This document shows positions 34,013-42,908 of a DNA stretch of 64,000 bases, piece after piece. The stretch is from Streptomyces sp. CB02400. GTDB taxonomy: Bacteria; Actinomycetota; Actinomycetes; Streptomycetales; Streptomycetaceae. How positions within the stretch are numbered: position 1 is the first letter of the stretch; each line of letters starts with the position of its first letter. The translations under genes were made by a program, and so were the position numbers. A model generated the notes under the pieces. That model did not search any database. It worked only from the letters and a program-made list of their open reading frames with translations, and had not been told where the DNA came from. The stretch lies in NCBI RefSeq assembly GCF_001905725.1, contig NZ_LIWB01000007.1, positions 1 through 64,000 on the forward strand, written 5' to 3'.

Positions 34013-36313
34013 ATGAACGACAACGCTGAGCAGCAGCCCCCCACCGTGGCCCTGTCCTATCCGCAGGCCCAGCTGGCCAAGGCCTTCGTGACCGCGCTGA
34101 CCCATGAGGACGCCGGCACCCGGCGCCGCGCCGAGGTGCGCGGGCAGCGCTGGCGGGAGGTCCTCACGGGACTGGTCACAGGCCGGTTGTCGGTCGGTTC
34201 GCGTACGCCCGTGGACGGGTTTCCGGCCTGGGTGACCCTTGAAGTGGTGCGGGGCGGCTTCGCCACCGGGACCGCGAGCGCGGGCGGCCCGCTCCAGGCG
34301 TACGAGACCGAGGCCGCGCGAAGTTTCGGGGTGCCCGCCGAGCGGCGCGCGCTCTTCGCCCACTGCCTCACCGAGCCCGGACTCGCCTGGCTGGGGGACC
34401 GGTTGGACAGTGGCCGCTACGAGATCGGCGTGCCCGAGGAGGCCGCGCTGCTCACCATGGCCTGGCTGGTCCGGCACGGGGAGACCGACGCGGCGCTCGA
34501 CCTCGTGACGGAACTGGAACCGCTCGCCGACCGGCTGCGGTTCCTGCCCCGCCCGGCGGACGGGCCCGTGCCGGACGCCGGCGCGGCCGTCCACCGGTGC
34601 ACCGTCTCCGAGGCCGTCGACACCCTGATACGGCGACGGCCCAACGCGGCCGTCGAGACCCAGCGCGAGGCACTCGCCGTATGGCAGCCGTTCGGCGACG
34701 AGCTGCTCGTGCACTGGCTGCGGACGGCGCGGGACGGACGAGTCCTCGAACTCGTCCCGGACGCCGACTGGCTGGCGCACGGCGAGGTCCTGCTCAGCCG
34801 TTACCGGCTGCTCGCCGCGGAACACACCCGCTGCACCAAGCACCGCGATCCCAAGGGGAATCTGGGCATTCTGCGCGGCGCGCTGGAGGAGACCGTCGCC
34901 GGACGGCCGCTGGACGCGCGCCGGCTCGGTCTGCTGCGGCACGCGGTGGAGTCCATGGTGCGGCGGCGCGGCCTGCCCGGTTCCACCGCTCACACGGCCC
35001 TGCGCCGGAGCCAGGCCGAGCAGGCGGCGCGTCCTTCCCACCACGCCCTGGCCCAGCTGATGCTGCGTCGGCTCGCCGTGCTCCCGCAGGAGACGGGCAT
35101 CACCGATGTCGCCCCGCTCCTGGGCGCGGTGAGCGAGGAGGAGAGCCGGGAGACCGGCCTGCCCACCGGAGCGGTCGTACCGCCCGTGATCCGCCAGGTG
35201 GTCGAGTCCGCGCTGAGCGCACCGCTCGGCACGCTGGTGGAGCGGGGCGTCGTCCCGTCCGCCGAGGTCCTGGCCGAGCTGGTGCCGCAGTTGGTCGCCG
35301 CCACCACCGCACAGGCGTACGGCGACGAGACGCTGCGCACGCTGATGACCGTGAACTACCGGGCGTTCCGCAACCGCCGCTCATTGCTCCTGCTCAACCT
35401 GGAACGGCAGGTGCGCGTCGAGGAACTGCCCTGGGTACGGGCGGTGTCGGGGCAGCGATCCGCGGCGCTGGGCAAGCCGGACGACGAAGGCGCGCTCGCC
35501 GTGCTGCGACAGCTGGGCGAGCTGGCCGTACAGGCCTTCCCCGGCACGATCCTGCCCAACCCGCTGGTCCGCGAATTCGGCGTTCTTGAACGCCAGTGCG
35601 ACCTGGGCGCCCCGTTCGTGGAGGAGCTGGCCGCCGACATCTTCATGGGCACGTTCAGCCCGAAGTTCCTCACGGCGGCACGGATCGCGGGCGAACTGCT
35701 CGGCGGCACGCTGTACGAGCGTTACTACGGCGTCGACTACGCGGCGATCCGCAATCTGGCGATCACCGAGACCGCTACGGCCCTGACCCGTTCCTACGGT
35801 GCCCGTACCTCTCCCGGCTTCGCGCGGCTGTGCGCCGAGCGGGCCGGGACGGCGTCGCGGTCCTCGTCGGTCGCGGCGAACGGCATGGTGATCGAGCAGG
35901 CGCAGATCCTCACCACGCACAATCTGGCCACGCTGGTCCACCGGGTGGGCATCGCTCCGCGGCCCGGCTGGGCCGACCTGGCACGCCGCTGTTTCGTGAC
36001 CGTGTGCCGGCTGGTCTCCCGTGTGCACCACAACCCGCGGCCGTTGGGCACCATCAAGGACGCCGCGTACGCGTGGCGCCAGATGGTGTTCCACCTGTCC
36101 CTGTGCCCGCCGGAGGAACAGCGGCAGGTCATCGCAGGCCTGGACGAGACGACGGCCCGTCACCCGGCCCACGTCGCAACCCGGCTGGCCCCCGCCCTGG
36201 CGGGCCTCGCCCTGGTCGCCGAGGGCGGCGCTTTCGGCGGTGCCGGAACGACGGACGACAGCCACGCCCGGCGCTTTCTGGGATGGAGCACAGACGGGCA
36301 CTGGATGCGGTGA
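34013..36313 (+). CDS. Unknown 767-residue protein linked to the tRNA-like element
   Basis: I do not recognise this family. The product is a 766-767-residue soluble protein, rich in helix, without signal peptide, membrane segment or classical nucleotide-binding loop. Distinctive stretches are MTVNYRAFRNRRSLLLLNLE, ERYYGVDYAAIRNLAITETA, NGMVIEQAQILTTHNLATLV and VSRVHHNPRPLGTIKDAAYA; the last reads like a conserved core. The ATG at 34013 (MNDNAEQQPP) is chosen because coding quality begins there. No ribosome site lies between the ATG and the tRNA-like element; a GC-rich purine run about 25 bases upstream is buried in the T arm. Cutting the RNA behind the tRNA-like part would leave a leaderless message. 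It is monocistronic and followed by a convergent gene. Confidence 0.7.
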   Translation: MNDNAEQQPPTVALSYPQAQLAKAFVTALTHEDAGTRRRAEVRGQRWREVLTGLVTGRLSVGSRTPVDGFPAWVTLEVVRGGFATGTASAGGPLQAYETEAARSFGVPAERRALFAHCLTEPGLAWLGDRLDSGRYEIGVPEEAALLTMAWLVRHGETDAALDLVTELEPLADRLRFLPRPADGPVPDAGAAVHRCTVSEAVDTLIRRRPNAAVETQREALAVWQPFGDELLVHWLRTARDGRVLELVPDADWLAHGEVLLSRYRLLAAEHTRCTKHRDPKGNLGILRGALEETVAGRPLDARRLGLLRHAVESMVRRRGLPGSTAHTALRRSQAEQAARPSHHALAQLMLRRLAVLPQETGITDVAPLLGAVSEEESRETGLPTGAVVPPVIRQVVESALSAPLGTLVERGVVPSAEVLAELVPQLVAATTAQAYGDETLRTLMTVNYRAFRNRRSLLLLNLERQVRVEELPWVRAVSGQRSAALGKPDDEGALAVLRQLGELAVQAFPGTILPNPLVREFGVLERQCDLGAPFVEELAADIFMGTFSPKFLTAARIAGELLGGTLYERYYGVDYAAIRNLAITETATALTRSYGARTSPGFARLCAERAGTASRSSSVAANGMVIEQAQILTTHNLATLVHRVGIAPRPGWADLARRCFVTVCRLVSRVHHNPRPLGTIKDAAYAWRQMVFHLSLCPPEEQRQVIAGLDETTARHPAHVATRLAPALAGLALVAEGGAFGGAGTTDDSHARRFLGWSTDGHWMR

Positions 36314-36359
36314 GGGCGAAAGCGCGGACGCGACGGCATTCACTTTTCGGCGGTCGAGC

Positions 36360-36722
36360 CTACGCGGACGCGAACCGGAAGCTGGTCAGCTGGTCGTTGT
36401 GGATCTGCATGGCCGCGGAGGAGGCGCCCGGCTCGTAGCAGCCCAGGTCGTCAGTGTGGTTCTCGTGCCGGTACAGGCAGACGACGCGTTTGCTCCGGTT
36501 CCAGAACGAGGTCGTGCGGTCGTTCATGCAGCTGCCGACGTTGGGTGTGTCACGGTTGCTCGAGAAGAAGCGGCCTTCGTAGCTGCTGTGCTGCCAGACG
36601 CAGAAGTGCCCGGAGAGGCACTGGCTGTAGTGGGCCTGTGCGGCCGGGGCGTTGAGTGTCCCCAGGGCGCCGGCGAGCACTGCCGCGGACAGCAGGAGGC
36701 GGCGAAGTCGTGGCCCTTTCAC
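36360..36722 (-). CDS. Secreted peptidase-inhibitor I36-like protein
   Basis: A 120-residue exported protein has a signal peptide (about 1-31, ending AQA-H) and a small mature domain with five cysteines in CLSGHFCVWQHSSYEGRFF, VGSCMNDRTTSFWNRSKRVV and YEPG contexts. This matches the I36 family (Streptomyces metalloprotease inhibitor SMPI-like, a crystallin-type fold). It might inhibit extracellular proteases or act as a defence protein. The GTG at 36722 has GAGGGAGA upstream. It is directly downstream of another small crystallin-like secreted gene, and the two may share a transcript. Confidence 0.75.
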   Translation of the reverse strand: MKGPRLRRLLLSAAVLAGALGTLNAPAAQAHYSQCLSGHFCVWQHSSYEGRFFSSNRDTPNVGSCMNDRTTSFWNRSKRVVCLYRHENHTDDLGCYEPGASSAAMQIHNDQLTSFRFASA

Positions 36723-36754
36723 AAGTCTCCCTCTTCGTGGTCGGACACCGGCGG

Positions 36755-37090
36755 TCAGTGGATCCGCAGGGCGTACAGCGGGGCGTTGAGGTTCTCGACG
36801 TCGCGGATGGAGGACCACTTGTCCATGGACCTGATCTCGTTGCCCAGCCACACGTGGACGCTGTTGTTGCCGGACGTGATGCGCTCGACGTCGAGCAGGC
36901 CGGGGGTCACGGTGCCCGCGTTGGCGAAGCACTTGGTGTCGGCGCCGCCGTTGTACCAGACCTTGACGAAGTCCGTCCTGGTACCGCAGTCGGTCTGACT
37001 GATCGCGGCGGCCGGTGCGGCCGGCAGCACGACCGTCATCGCTCCCGCAGCCGCTGCGGCGAGCGAGATGCGCAGGGTGGAACGCTTCAT
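36755..37090 (-). CDS. Secreted beta/gamma-crystallin-type (killer-toxin-like) protein
   Basis: The 111-residue protein has a signal peptide (1 to about 29, PAAPAAA-I). Its mature part (DCGTRTDFVKVWYNGGADTK, CFANAGTVTPGLLDVERITS, GNNSVHVWLG) resembles the Streptomyces killer-toxin-like protein SKLP, a single beta/gamma-crystallin fold with one disulfide. Some members are toxic to yeasts and fungi; others bind calcium. It starts at ATG 37090. It sits 32 bases before the I36-like gene. Confidence 0.75.
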   Translation of the reverse strand: MKRSTLRISLAAAAAGAMTVVLPAAPAAAISQTDCGTRTDFVKVWYNGGADTKCFANAGTVTPGLLDVERITSGNNSVHVWLGNEIRSMDKWSSIRDVENLNAPLYALRIH

Positions 37091-37168
37091 CGGTGGAATG
37101 TCCTTTCGCGAGGGTGCGGTGCCGCGGAGCAGCGCCGTTCATGAGGGGCGCCCCGTGCGACCGCGACG

Positions 37169-37202
37169 GCACCCCGCCACCGCGGTGATGGTGGCGGGGT
37201 GC
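37169..37202 (-). terminator. Terminator of the haloperoxidase-like gene
   Basis: A perfect 13-bp stem (GCACCCCGCCACC with GGTGGCGGGGTGC) closes an 8-base loop about 40 bases past the stop at 37245. It separates this gene from the crystallin-like gene downstream. Confidence 0.75.
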
Positions 37203-37244
37203 GTGTGGTTCGTTTCCCGGCGGTGGGAGGCCGCCGGGTGTTCG

Positions 37245-38078
37245 TCACTTGGCCAGGAACGCCAGCAGGGCGTCGGTGACCTCCTGGGCGTGGGTCCACA
37301 GCAGGCCGTGCGGGGCGCCGTCGATGACGACGTAATCGGCCTGCGGGAGTGCCTTGTGGAACGGCTCACCGGTGGACTCGATCGGCAGGATGCGGTCGGC
37401 GGTGCCGTGCAGGATGAGCGCCGGTACGTCGATCTTGGGAATGTCGGCGCGGAAGTCGGTGGTCCAGGTGGCCACGCAGGCCAGGGAAGCGTACCAGGAG
37501 GCGCCGGCGGCGGTGTTCCAACTGGCCCGCAGGGCCTCCTCGCTGATGCGCGTGCCGAGGTTCTCGTCGAGGTTGTAGAAGTTCTCGTAGAACGCGGTGA
37601 AGTAGGCGTAGCGGTCGGTGGTGACGGCCTGTTCGATGTCCTGGAAGACGGCGCCGTCGACGCCGCCGGGGTTGTCGTCGGTCTTGAGGAGGAAGGGCTC
37701 CAGGGAGGCCAGGAAGGCGGCCTTGGCGATGCGGGCGGAGCCGTAGGTGCCCAGGTAGCGGCCGACCTCGCCGGTGCCCATGGAGAAGCCGACCAGGACG
37801 GCGTCGCGCAGGTCGAGCGTCTCGAGCACGGTGTTGAGGTCGGCGGCGAAGGTGTCGTAGTCGTAGCCGGTGGTGGGCCGGCTGGAGCGGCCGAAGCCGC
37901 GCCGGTCGTAGGTGACGACCCGGTGGCCGGCCTTCAGCAGGGCGGCGGACTGCTTCTCCCAGGAGTGGCCGTCGAGCGGGTAGCCGTGGATGAGCACGAC
38001 CGGCTGCCCGGTGCCGTGGTCCTCGTAGTAGAGCTCGATGTCGGTGGTGTTCTCCTGGCCGACGGTGATGAACGGCAT
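37245..38078 (-). CDS. Alpha/beta-hydrolase of the non-heme chloroperoxidase type
   Basis: The 277-residue enzyme matches bacterial cofactor-free haloperoxidases/perhydrolases. The features are LIHGYPLDGHSWEKQ (oxyanion region), YDRRGFGRSSRPTTGYDYDT, the nucleophile elbow VGFSMGTGEVGRY (Ser99 or near) and the catalytic Asp/His in GTADRILPIEST and IDGAPHGLLWTH. In vivo such enzymes are probably esterases; halogenation through peracid is a laboratory activity. The ATG is at 38078. It is 53 bases after the secreted hydrolase at 38132-38971 in the same orientation, so the two likely form an operon ending at the hairpin 37169-37202. No signal peptide is present. Confidence 0.87.
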   Translation of the reverse strand: MPFITVGQENTTDIELYYEDHGTGQPVVLIHGYPLDGHSWEKQSAALLKAGHRVVTYDRRGFGRSSRPTTGYDYDTFAADLNTVLETLDLRDAVLVGFSMGTGEVGRYLGTYGSARIAKAAFLASLEPFLLKTDDNPGGVDGAVFQDIEQAVTTDRYAYFTAFYENFYNLDENLGTRISEEALRASWNTAAGASWYASLACVATWTTDFRADIPKIDVPALILHGTADRILPIESTGEPFHKALPQADYVVIDGAPHGLLWTHAQEVTDALLAFLAK

Positions 38079-38131
38079 GGTGGTTGCTGCCTTCCTGTTG
38101 CGAGATGTGGCGGGGGCGGGGCCGGGTGGTG

Positions 38132-38971
38132 TCAGCGGACCGTGCGGGCGGCCTTCTCGACGATGCGGGTCACGGCGCCGGGGTGGGAGACGGACACCGC
38201 GTGGGAGGCGTCGATCTCGGTGGTGCGGGCGTGGGCCCGGTGCGACATGAAGCGCTGGGCGGCCACGGGGATGTTGAGGTCCTCGGTGGTGACCAGGGAC
38301 CAGGAGGGGATGGTCTTCCAGGCGGCCCCGGTGGACTTCTCCTCGAGCGCGGCGGCGGCGATCGGGCGCTGGCCTGCGGCCATGAGCCGGGCCTGGCCTG
38401 CCGGTACGTCCGCGGCGAACTGCTTGTGGAACTTGTCCTGCTCGATGTAGACGTCGGCGCCCCGACTGCCGTCCGGCAGCGTGTAGTTCACCGAGTCGAT
38501 CACATTGCCGAGGGTGCTGCCGGGGAACTTGTTCGTCAGTCCGAGGGAGCTCTCGCCGGTGTCGGGCAGGAAGGCGGCGACGTAGACGAGGGCCTTGACC
38601 TTGTCCTCCAGGCCGACGGCGGCCTGGCTGACGACGGTGCCACCGTAGGAGTGGCCGACCAGGACCACGGGCCCGTCGATGTGCTGGACGACGCCGCGCA
38701 GGTGGGCGGCGTCGCTCGCCGGACCGCGCAACGGGTTGGCGGCGGCCACGACCGGGTAGCCGGCCCGTTCCAGGCGCCGGACGACGCCGTCCCAGCTGGA
38801 GGCGTCGGCGAACGCGCCGTGCTCCAGCACGATCGTCGGCCGGGTCTGGTGGTGACGGGGCGCCGCGTCGGCCTCGCCGGGCAGGGTCACGGCCGTGACG
38901 GACAGGCCGACGGCCGTGACGCCGAGCAGCGTGAGCAGCCGGGCGGACGGGGTCGGTCGGATGATGCGCAT
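38132..38971 (-). CDS. Secreted alpha/beta-hydrolase
   Basis: A 279-residue hydrolase has a signal sequence (1 to about 36, PGEADA-A) and the short-chain 'IVLEHGAFADASSWDGVVRR' start typical of the EstC-/SalR-like hydrolases. The nucleophile elbow is VLVGHSYGGTVVS, and the catalytic His is in EIDASHAVSVSHPG. The Arg/Lys-rich N-terminus suggests export. The substrate is unknown. The start is ATG 38971. It is upstream of the chloroperoxidase-like gene, probably as its operon partner. An AT-richer stretch (ATAGCGCTAAATTAAATTGA) at about 39050-39069, upstream, is unusual for this genome and may hold the promoter. Confidence 0.82.
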   Translation of the reverse strand: MRIIRPTPSARLLTLLGVTAVGLSVTAVTLPGEADAAPRHHQTRPTIVLEHGAFADASSWDGVVRRLERAGYPVVAAANPLRGPASDAAHLRGVVQHIDGPVVLVGHSYGGTVVSQAAVGLEDKVKALVYVAAFLPDTGESSLGLTNKFPGSTLGNVIDSVNYTLPDGSRGADVYIEQDKFHKQFAADVPAGQARLMAAGQRPIAAAALEEKSTGAAWKTIPSWSLVTTEDLNIPVAAQRFMSHRAHARTTEIDASHAVSVSHPGAVTRIVEKAARTVR

Positions 38972-39122
38972 CTTCAACGTCCTTCTATGTACGGGCTGTT
39001 GCCCGGATCGGGTCGGGCCGGCGAGACGGTCCCGCCCCCGCAAGAAACATAGCGCTAAATTAAATTGACCACAACTTAATTGCCTGAACGGAATGGTCCG
39101 GAGCGAGGGCATTCCGATATCG

Positions 39123-39157
39123 CCGGGGCCGGACGCCCGGGTGCCGTCCGGCCCCGG
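39123..39157 (-). terminator. Terminator of the DUF5707-type gene
   Basis: A perfect 13-bp stem (CCGGGGCCGGACG with CGTCCGGCCCCGG) with a 9-base loop sits just past the stop at 39165. Confidence 0.8.
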
Positions 39158-39164
39158 TGACGGG

Positions 39165-39614
39165 TCAGCGGGTGACGTCGAACGTGGCCGCGCGGGGCAC
39201 GAACGTCGTGCCGCCGTCCTTCGCCGTCGCCAGCACCGACACGTACCAGGTGCCTTCCGCCAGGTCGGCCGCGTCCCGCTGCGTCACCTTCAGCGTGTAG
39301 GTGCAGCGGGACGTCCCGTCCGAGGTGCCGCGGCACTCGGCCTTGTCGACGTACCGCAGCTCCGCCTCGGTCGGGTCGAGCTCGGAGCTCGCCGGCCACG
39401 CGACGACCCTGACCTCGCGGACACCGGAGTCGTCGCTGACGTCCGCGGCGAACGAGAGCTTCCCCTCGCTCTTCTGGGACGGGGCGACGTAACCGGCGGA
39501 GCCGTTCTCCACGGTCGGCTCCGTGACGGTGGAGGCCATGGCGTAGCCGCCGGCGCCGAGGGCACCGAGGGTGACGAGGCCGATGACGGACGGGACGAGA
39601 ACGCGCTTGGACAT
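39165..39614 (-). CDS. Small exported protein, DUF5707-like
   Basis: The 149-residue protein has an N-terminal signal or anchor segment (VPSVIGLVTLGALGAGGYAM) and a beta-rich extracellular domain with SFAADVSDDSGVREVRVVAW and a Cys pair (AECRGTSDGTSRCTYTL) likely to form a disulfide. It resembles the Streptomyces DUF5707 group; the function is unknown. The ATG is at 39614. It is transcribed alone, and its upstream spacer faces the histidine-kinase gene (39855), so both promoters lie within 240 bases. Confidence 0.72.
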   Translation of the reverse strand: MSKRVLVPSVIGLVTLGALGAGGYAMASTVTEPTVENGSAGYVAPSQKSEGKLSFAADVSDDSGVREVRVVAWPASSELDPTEAELRYVDKAECRGTSDGTSRCTYTLKVTQRDAADLAEGTWYVSVLATAKDGGTTFVPRAATFDVTR

Positions 39615-39854
39615 GAGGGATCCCCCTGCTTGCGAGTGGAGTTTCGATGGGCGGGAAAGCTCAGGAACCGCTGGTCGGTCGGCCGCTTTCCCGATGTGAT
39701 CGAGACTATGGCCGGGAGCACCGCCCGATCCTCCCGCCGCGGGACGATTGCCGTGTCGAACCGCGGGTGCAGCATCTCCACCCCAGGTAAGAGAACGAGG
39801 TCCGCCTCGAGCCCGAGGGCAGCCGCTCACCTGCGGTCTTAACCTTGATCTCTT

Positions 39855-42191
39855 ATGAAGAACACCGACGACCGGTTCCTGCCCCTCGTGCTGCTCGGCG
39901 CCCAGGCCACGGTGTGGCCGGGGGCGGATGTGATCCGCGGGAGCGTTCCGGCGGGGGCCGACCTCTTCGTGGCGGCCCTCGTCGCCGGGCTGGTGACGGC
40001 CGCGCTTTCGCTGCGCCGTTCGAAGCCGGTGATCACCCTCGTCCTGGTCGCCGCCGTCTGTGCGCTGGGAGCCGGTCCCCTGCCCGCCGGCGCCATGGCG
40101 GTGCTGGGAACAGCGGGTGTGGCCCTGGCCCTGTTCACCGTGGCCGGTGAACGCGACGCCTTCACCGCCCTGTTGTGCGTGACGGCGCTCGCCCTCTGGC
40201 AGTCCCTGTACGGCATCACCCTGCACGGACTCAGTGACCGCGACGGACTCGACCTCGTCCTGACGGCCGTGCTGTACGCCGCCGCGTCCGCCGCCGGCGT
40301 GCTGGCACGGCGGAGCCGGCGCACCCGGCTGGCCGCCGAACAGCGGTTGAAGCGGGCCGAGATCGAGCGTCACCGGCTCCCGGCGGTCGAACGGCGGCGG
40401 ATGGAGAGGGAGTTGCACGACGTCAGTGCCCACCATCTGACGGCCGTGGTCGTCACGGCGGGCGCGGCGCTCGGGCTGCGCGACCGCCGGCCCGAACTGG
40501 CCGAGGAGGCCCTTCGGTTCGCTGCCGAGACGGGCCGTGAGGTCACCCGGGCGCTCGGCGCGGTGAGGGCTCCGGCGCCCTCACGGGAACAGCAACCGTC
40601 GCCGAGGGAGCGGATGCTGGGGCTGGTAGCCGGTTTCTCCCGGCTCGGTCAGCACGTGGAGTGCGAGATCGACGCGCTGCCGGACGGGGCCGTCGGGGAC
40701 GCGGCGTACGGCATCGTGCGCGAGGCGCTGACCAACGTGGCGCGGCACGCGCCCGGTGCGCACACCACCGTGACATGCCGGTACGACGACGCCCGCACGG
40801 AGGTCGTCGTCACGAGCGCCGCACCGCCGGCCGGTTCACCGGCGCACGGCGCCGGCCTCGGCTCGAGACGCGGCCAGGGCTTTCTGCGCTCGCGGGCCCG
40901 GGAAGCGGGCGGCACCCTGACCAGCGGCCCGACGGCGGAGGGCGGCTGGGAGGTGAGCGCGGTCCTGCCCGGCCGGCTCGCCGCCGCCTCGGTGAAACCT
41001 CCGGTCCCGTGGCGGTACCGCCTGGCACAGGTGACGGCCGCCGTCGGTCTCGCCGTGCAACCGCTGCTGCCCCTGCTGGTCGTCCGGACGGAATCCGCGT
41101 CGAGCGGTCCGGGGGTGTCGGCAGGCGTGCTCTTCGCGTTGCTGGCCGCGGGGCAGGCGCTCGCACTGCTGTGGCGACACCGGGCACCCCGCACCGTCCA
41201 GGGTGTCGTGTGCGGTCTGGCCCTGCTCTGGCCGGTGGCGACGGCCGTGGGCGAGTACACCGGCTGGGTGCTCCTGCCGCCCCTGCTGAGCATGGCCGCC
41301 ACCTGCGCGGTGATCGCCTCCGTCGCGGCCCGCACGACCACCGGCCCGTCCGTCGCCGACGGCCGCCCGCGCCTGCCTGCGTGGACCGGCCCGGTGGTGG
41401 CCACGACGGTGCACGCGGCGGCCACCACCGCCGCCCTTCTGCACCGGGGCGCGTCCTTCCCCGGCTGGGTGCTCGCCCCGGGGTCAACGGCCCTGGCGGC
41501 CCTGGTGGTCGGCGCGGCCTGGTGGGGCGGGACCCTGAGCGGGCGTCACCGCCGGGCCGCCCGCAGCGCGCAGGCGGAACATCTCGCGGCCTGGACCGAG
41601 GAGGCGGTACGGGACGCCTGGGCCGAGCGCCGCCGGATCGCCACCGGGCTGGAGACCACCGTGCTGGCGCGGACCGCCGACATGGTCGCGCAGGCCGAGG
41701 CGGGCCGGCTCGACGAGGTCGCCGAACGCGCCCGCGAGGCCCTCGCCGCGATGCGCGCCCTGCTCGACACGGTCCGGGACGCCGAGGCCGTGCCCGCGCT
41801 GCGGCCGCAGCCCACCCTGCAGGCTCTCGACCTCCTCGGCCATCAGATCCGGGCCACCGGCCGCGACGTCGGGATACGGCTGACCGACCGGATACCGAGA
41901 CGGCTGCCCACCACCGTGGACCTGGCTGCCTACCATGCCTGCGAAACGGTGCTCGCGGCCGGCGGCGAGGAGCCGATGGCGGTGGAACTCGACGCGGACG
42001 ACGCCGTGTTGACGATCACGGCGATCGGCGTTCCGGACGCCGTCCGTTCCGCCCTGTGCCGGCAGTTGTCGGCGCGGGCGGCGATGGCCGGCGGGACGGT
42101 CACCGCCGGCCCGTCGGGTCCGGTGCGCGTCCTGCTGCCGCTGACCGCGGCACCGGCTGCACCGCGGGACGACGAGGAGAGACAACGATGA
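39855..42191 (+). CDS. Two-component histidine kinase with a duplicated, degenerate second half
   Basis: The 778-residue membrane protein is made of two kinase-like halves. Half one has several membrane helices (residues 1-150), a HisKA_3 dimerisation helix with ERRRMERELHDVSAHHL (phospho-acceptor His188) and an HATPase part (YGIVREALTNVARHAPG). Half two has new membrane helices (about 390-560), then AERRRIATGLETTVLARTAD, which aligns with the His box but has Glu for His. It is followed by a poor HATPase-like region without a clear N box. So only half one should autophosphorylate; half two may be regulatory. Its stop overlaps the response-regulator ATG (ATGA), so the two are co-translated. 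The signal sensed is unknown. Confidence 0.85.
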   Translation: MKNTDDRFLPLVLLGAQATVWPGADVIRGSVPAGADLFVAALVAGLVTAALSLRRSKPVITLVLVAAVCALGAGPLPAGAMAVLGTAGVALALFTVAGERDAFTALLCVTALALWQSLYGITLHGLSDRDGLDLVLTAVLYAAASAAGVLARRSRRTRLAAEQRLKRAEIERHRLPAVERRRMERELHDVSAHHLTAVVVTAGAALGLRDRRPELAEEALRFAAETGREVTRALGAVRAPAPSREQQPSPRERMLGLVAGFSRLGQHVECEIDALPDGAVGDAAYGIVREALTNVARHAPGAHTTVTCRYDDARTEVVVTSAAPPAGSPAHGAGLGSRRGQGFLRSRAREAGGTLTSGPTAEGGWEVSAVLPGRLAAASVKPPVPWRYRLAQVTAAVGLAVQPLLPLLVVRTESASSGPGVSAGVLFALLAAGQALALLWRHRAPRTVQGVVCGLALLWPVATAVGEYTGWVLLPPLLSMAATCAVIASVAARTTTGPSVADGRPRLPAWTGPVVATTVHAAATTAALLHRGASFPGWVLAPGSTALAALVVGAAWWGGTLSGRHRRAARSAQAEHLAAWTEEAVRDAWAERRRIATGLETTVLARTADMVAQAEAGRLDEVAERAREALAAMRALLDTVRDAEAVPALRPQPTLQALDLLGHQIRATGRDVGIRLTDRIPRRLPTTVDLAAYHACETVLAAGGEEPMAVELDADDAVLTITAIGVPDAVRSALCRQLSARAAMAGGTVTAGPSGPVRVLLPLTAAPAAPRDDEERQR

Positions 42192-42871
42192 GCCTCAGGG
42201 TGCTGGTCGTCGACGACCAGGGCATCGTACGGGCGGGGTTCGCCGCCGTGATCGACGCCGAGGAGGACATGACGGTCGTCGGCGAGGCCGCCGACGGCGC
42301 CGAGGCGGTACGGCTCGCCGGGGAACTGGCACCCGATGTGGTCCTCATGGACGTCCGCATGCCCGAACTGGACGGCATCGCCGCCACCCGGATCGTCACC
42401 GGGCGTCCCGACGCGCCCCGTGTCCTGGTGCTGACCACCTTCGACCTCGACGCGTACGTGTTCGACGCGCTGCGCGCCGGCGCCTCCGGTTTCCTCCTCA
42501 AGGACGTGCACCCCGACGAACTGCTGAACGGCATCCGGGTGGTGGCCTCCGGTGAGAGTGTCCTCGCCCCGTCCGCCACCCGCCGGCTCATCGGCCACTA
42601 CGCCTCCGGACCGAGCACCGCGATTCCGGGCGGCAGCACGCCCCGCGAGCTGAACAGCCTGACCGGCCGCGAGCGCGACGTCCTCGGCCTGATCGCCGCG
42701 GGACTCACCAACACGGAGATCGCCGAACACCTCGGCATCACCGTCGGCACAGTGAAGTCCCATGTGAACGCGCTGCTCCGCAAACTCGGACTACGCGACC
42801 GGGTCCAGGCGACGATCCTCGCCTACGACCTCGGCCTCGTCCACCCCAACCCGCCCCACTCCCCCGTCTGA
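42188..42871 (+). CDS. NarL/LuxR-type response regulator
   Basis: The 227-residue regulator has an N-terminal receiver domain with acidic residues in VVDDQ, the phospho-acceptor Asp in VLMDVRMPELDG (about residue 55), Thr in LVLTTFD and Lys in FLLKDVHPDELL. A C-terminal LuxR helix-turn-helix follows (LTGRERDVLGLIAAGLTNTE, HLGITVGTVKSHVNALLRK). It is the partner of the kinase just upstream, with a 4-base overlap and GAGGAGAG as ribosome site. The small membrane gene 37 bases downstream is its nearest candidate target. Confidence 0.93.
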   Translation: MSLRVLVVDDQGIVRAGFAAVIDAEEDMTVVGEAADGAEAVRLAGELAPDVVLMDVRMPELDGIAATRIVTGRPDAPRVLVLTTFDLDAYVFDALRAGASGFLLKDVHPDELLNGIRVVASGESVLAPSATRRLIGHYASGPSTAIPGGSTPRELNSLTGRERDVLGLIAAGLTNTEIAEHLGITVGTVKSHVNALLRKLGLRDRVQATILAYDLGLVHPNPPHSPV

Positions 42872-42908
42872 CACCCCACCGGCCACCACGATCCAGGAGT
42901 CCACCACC

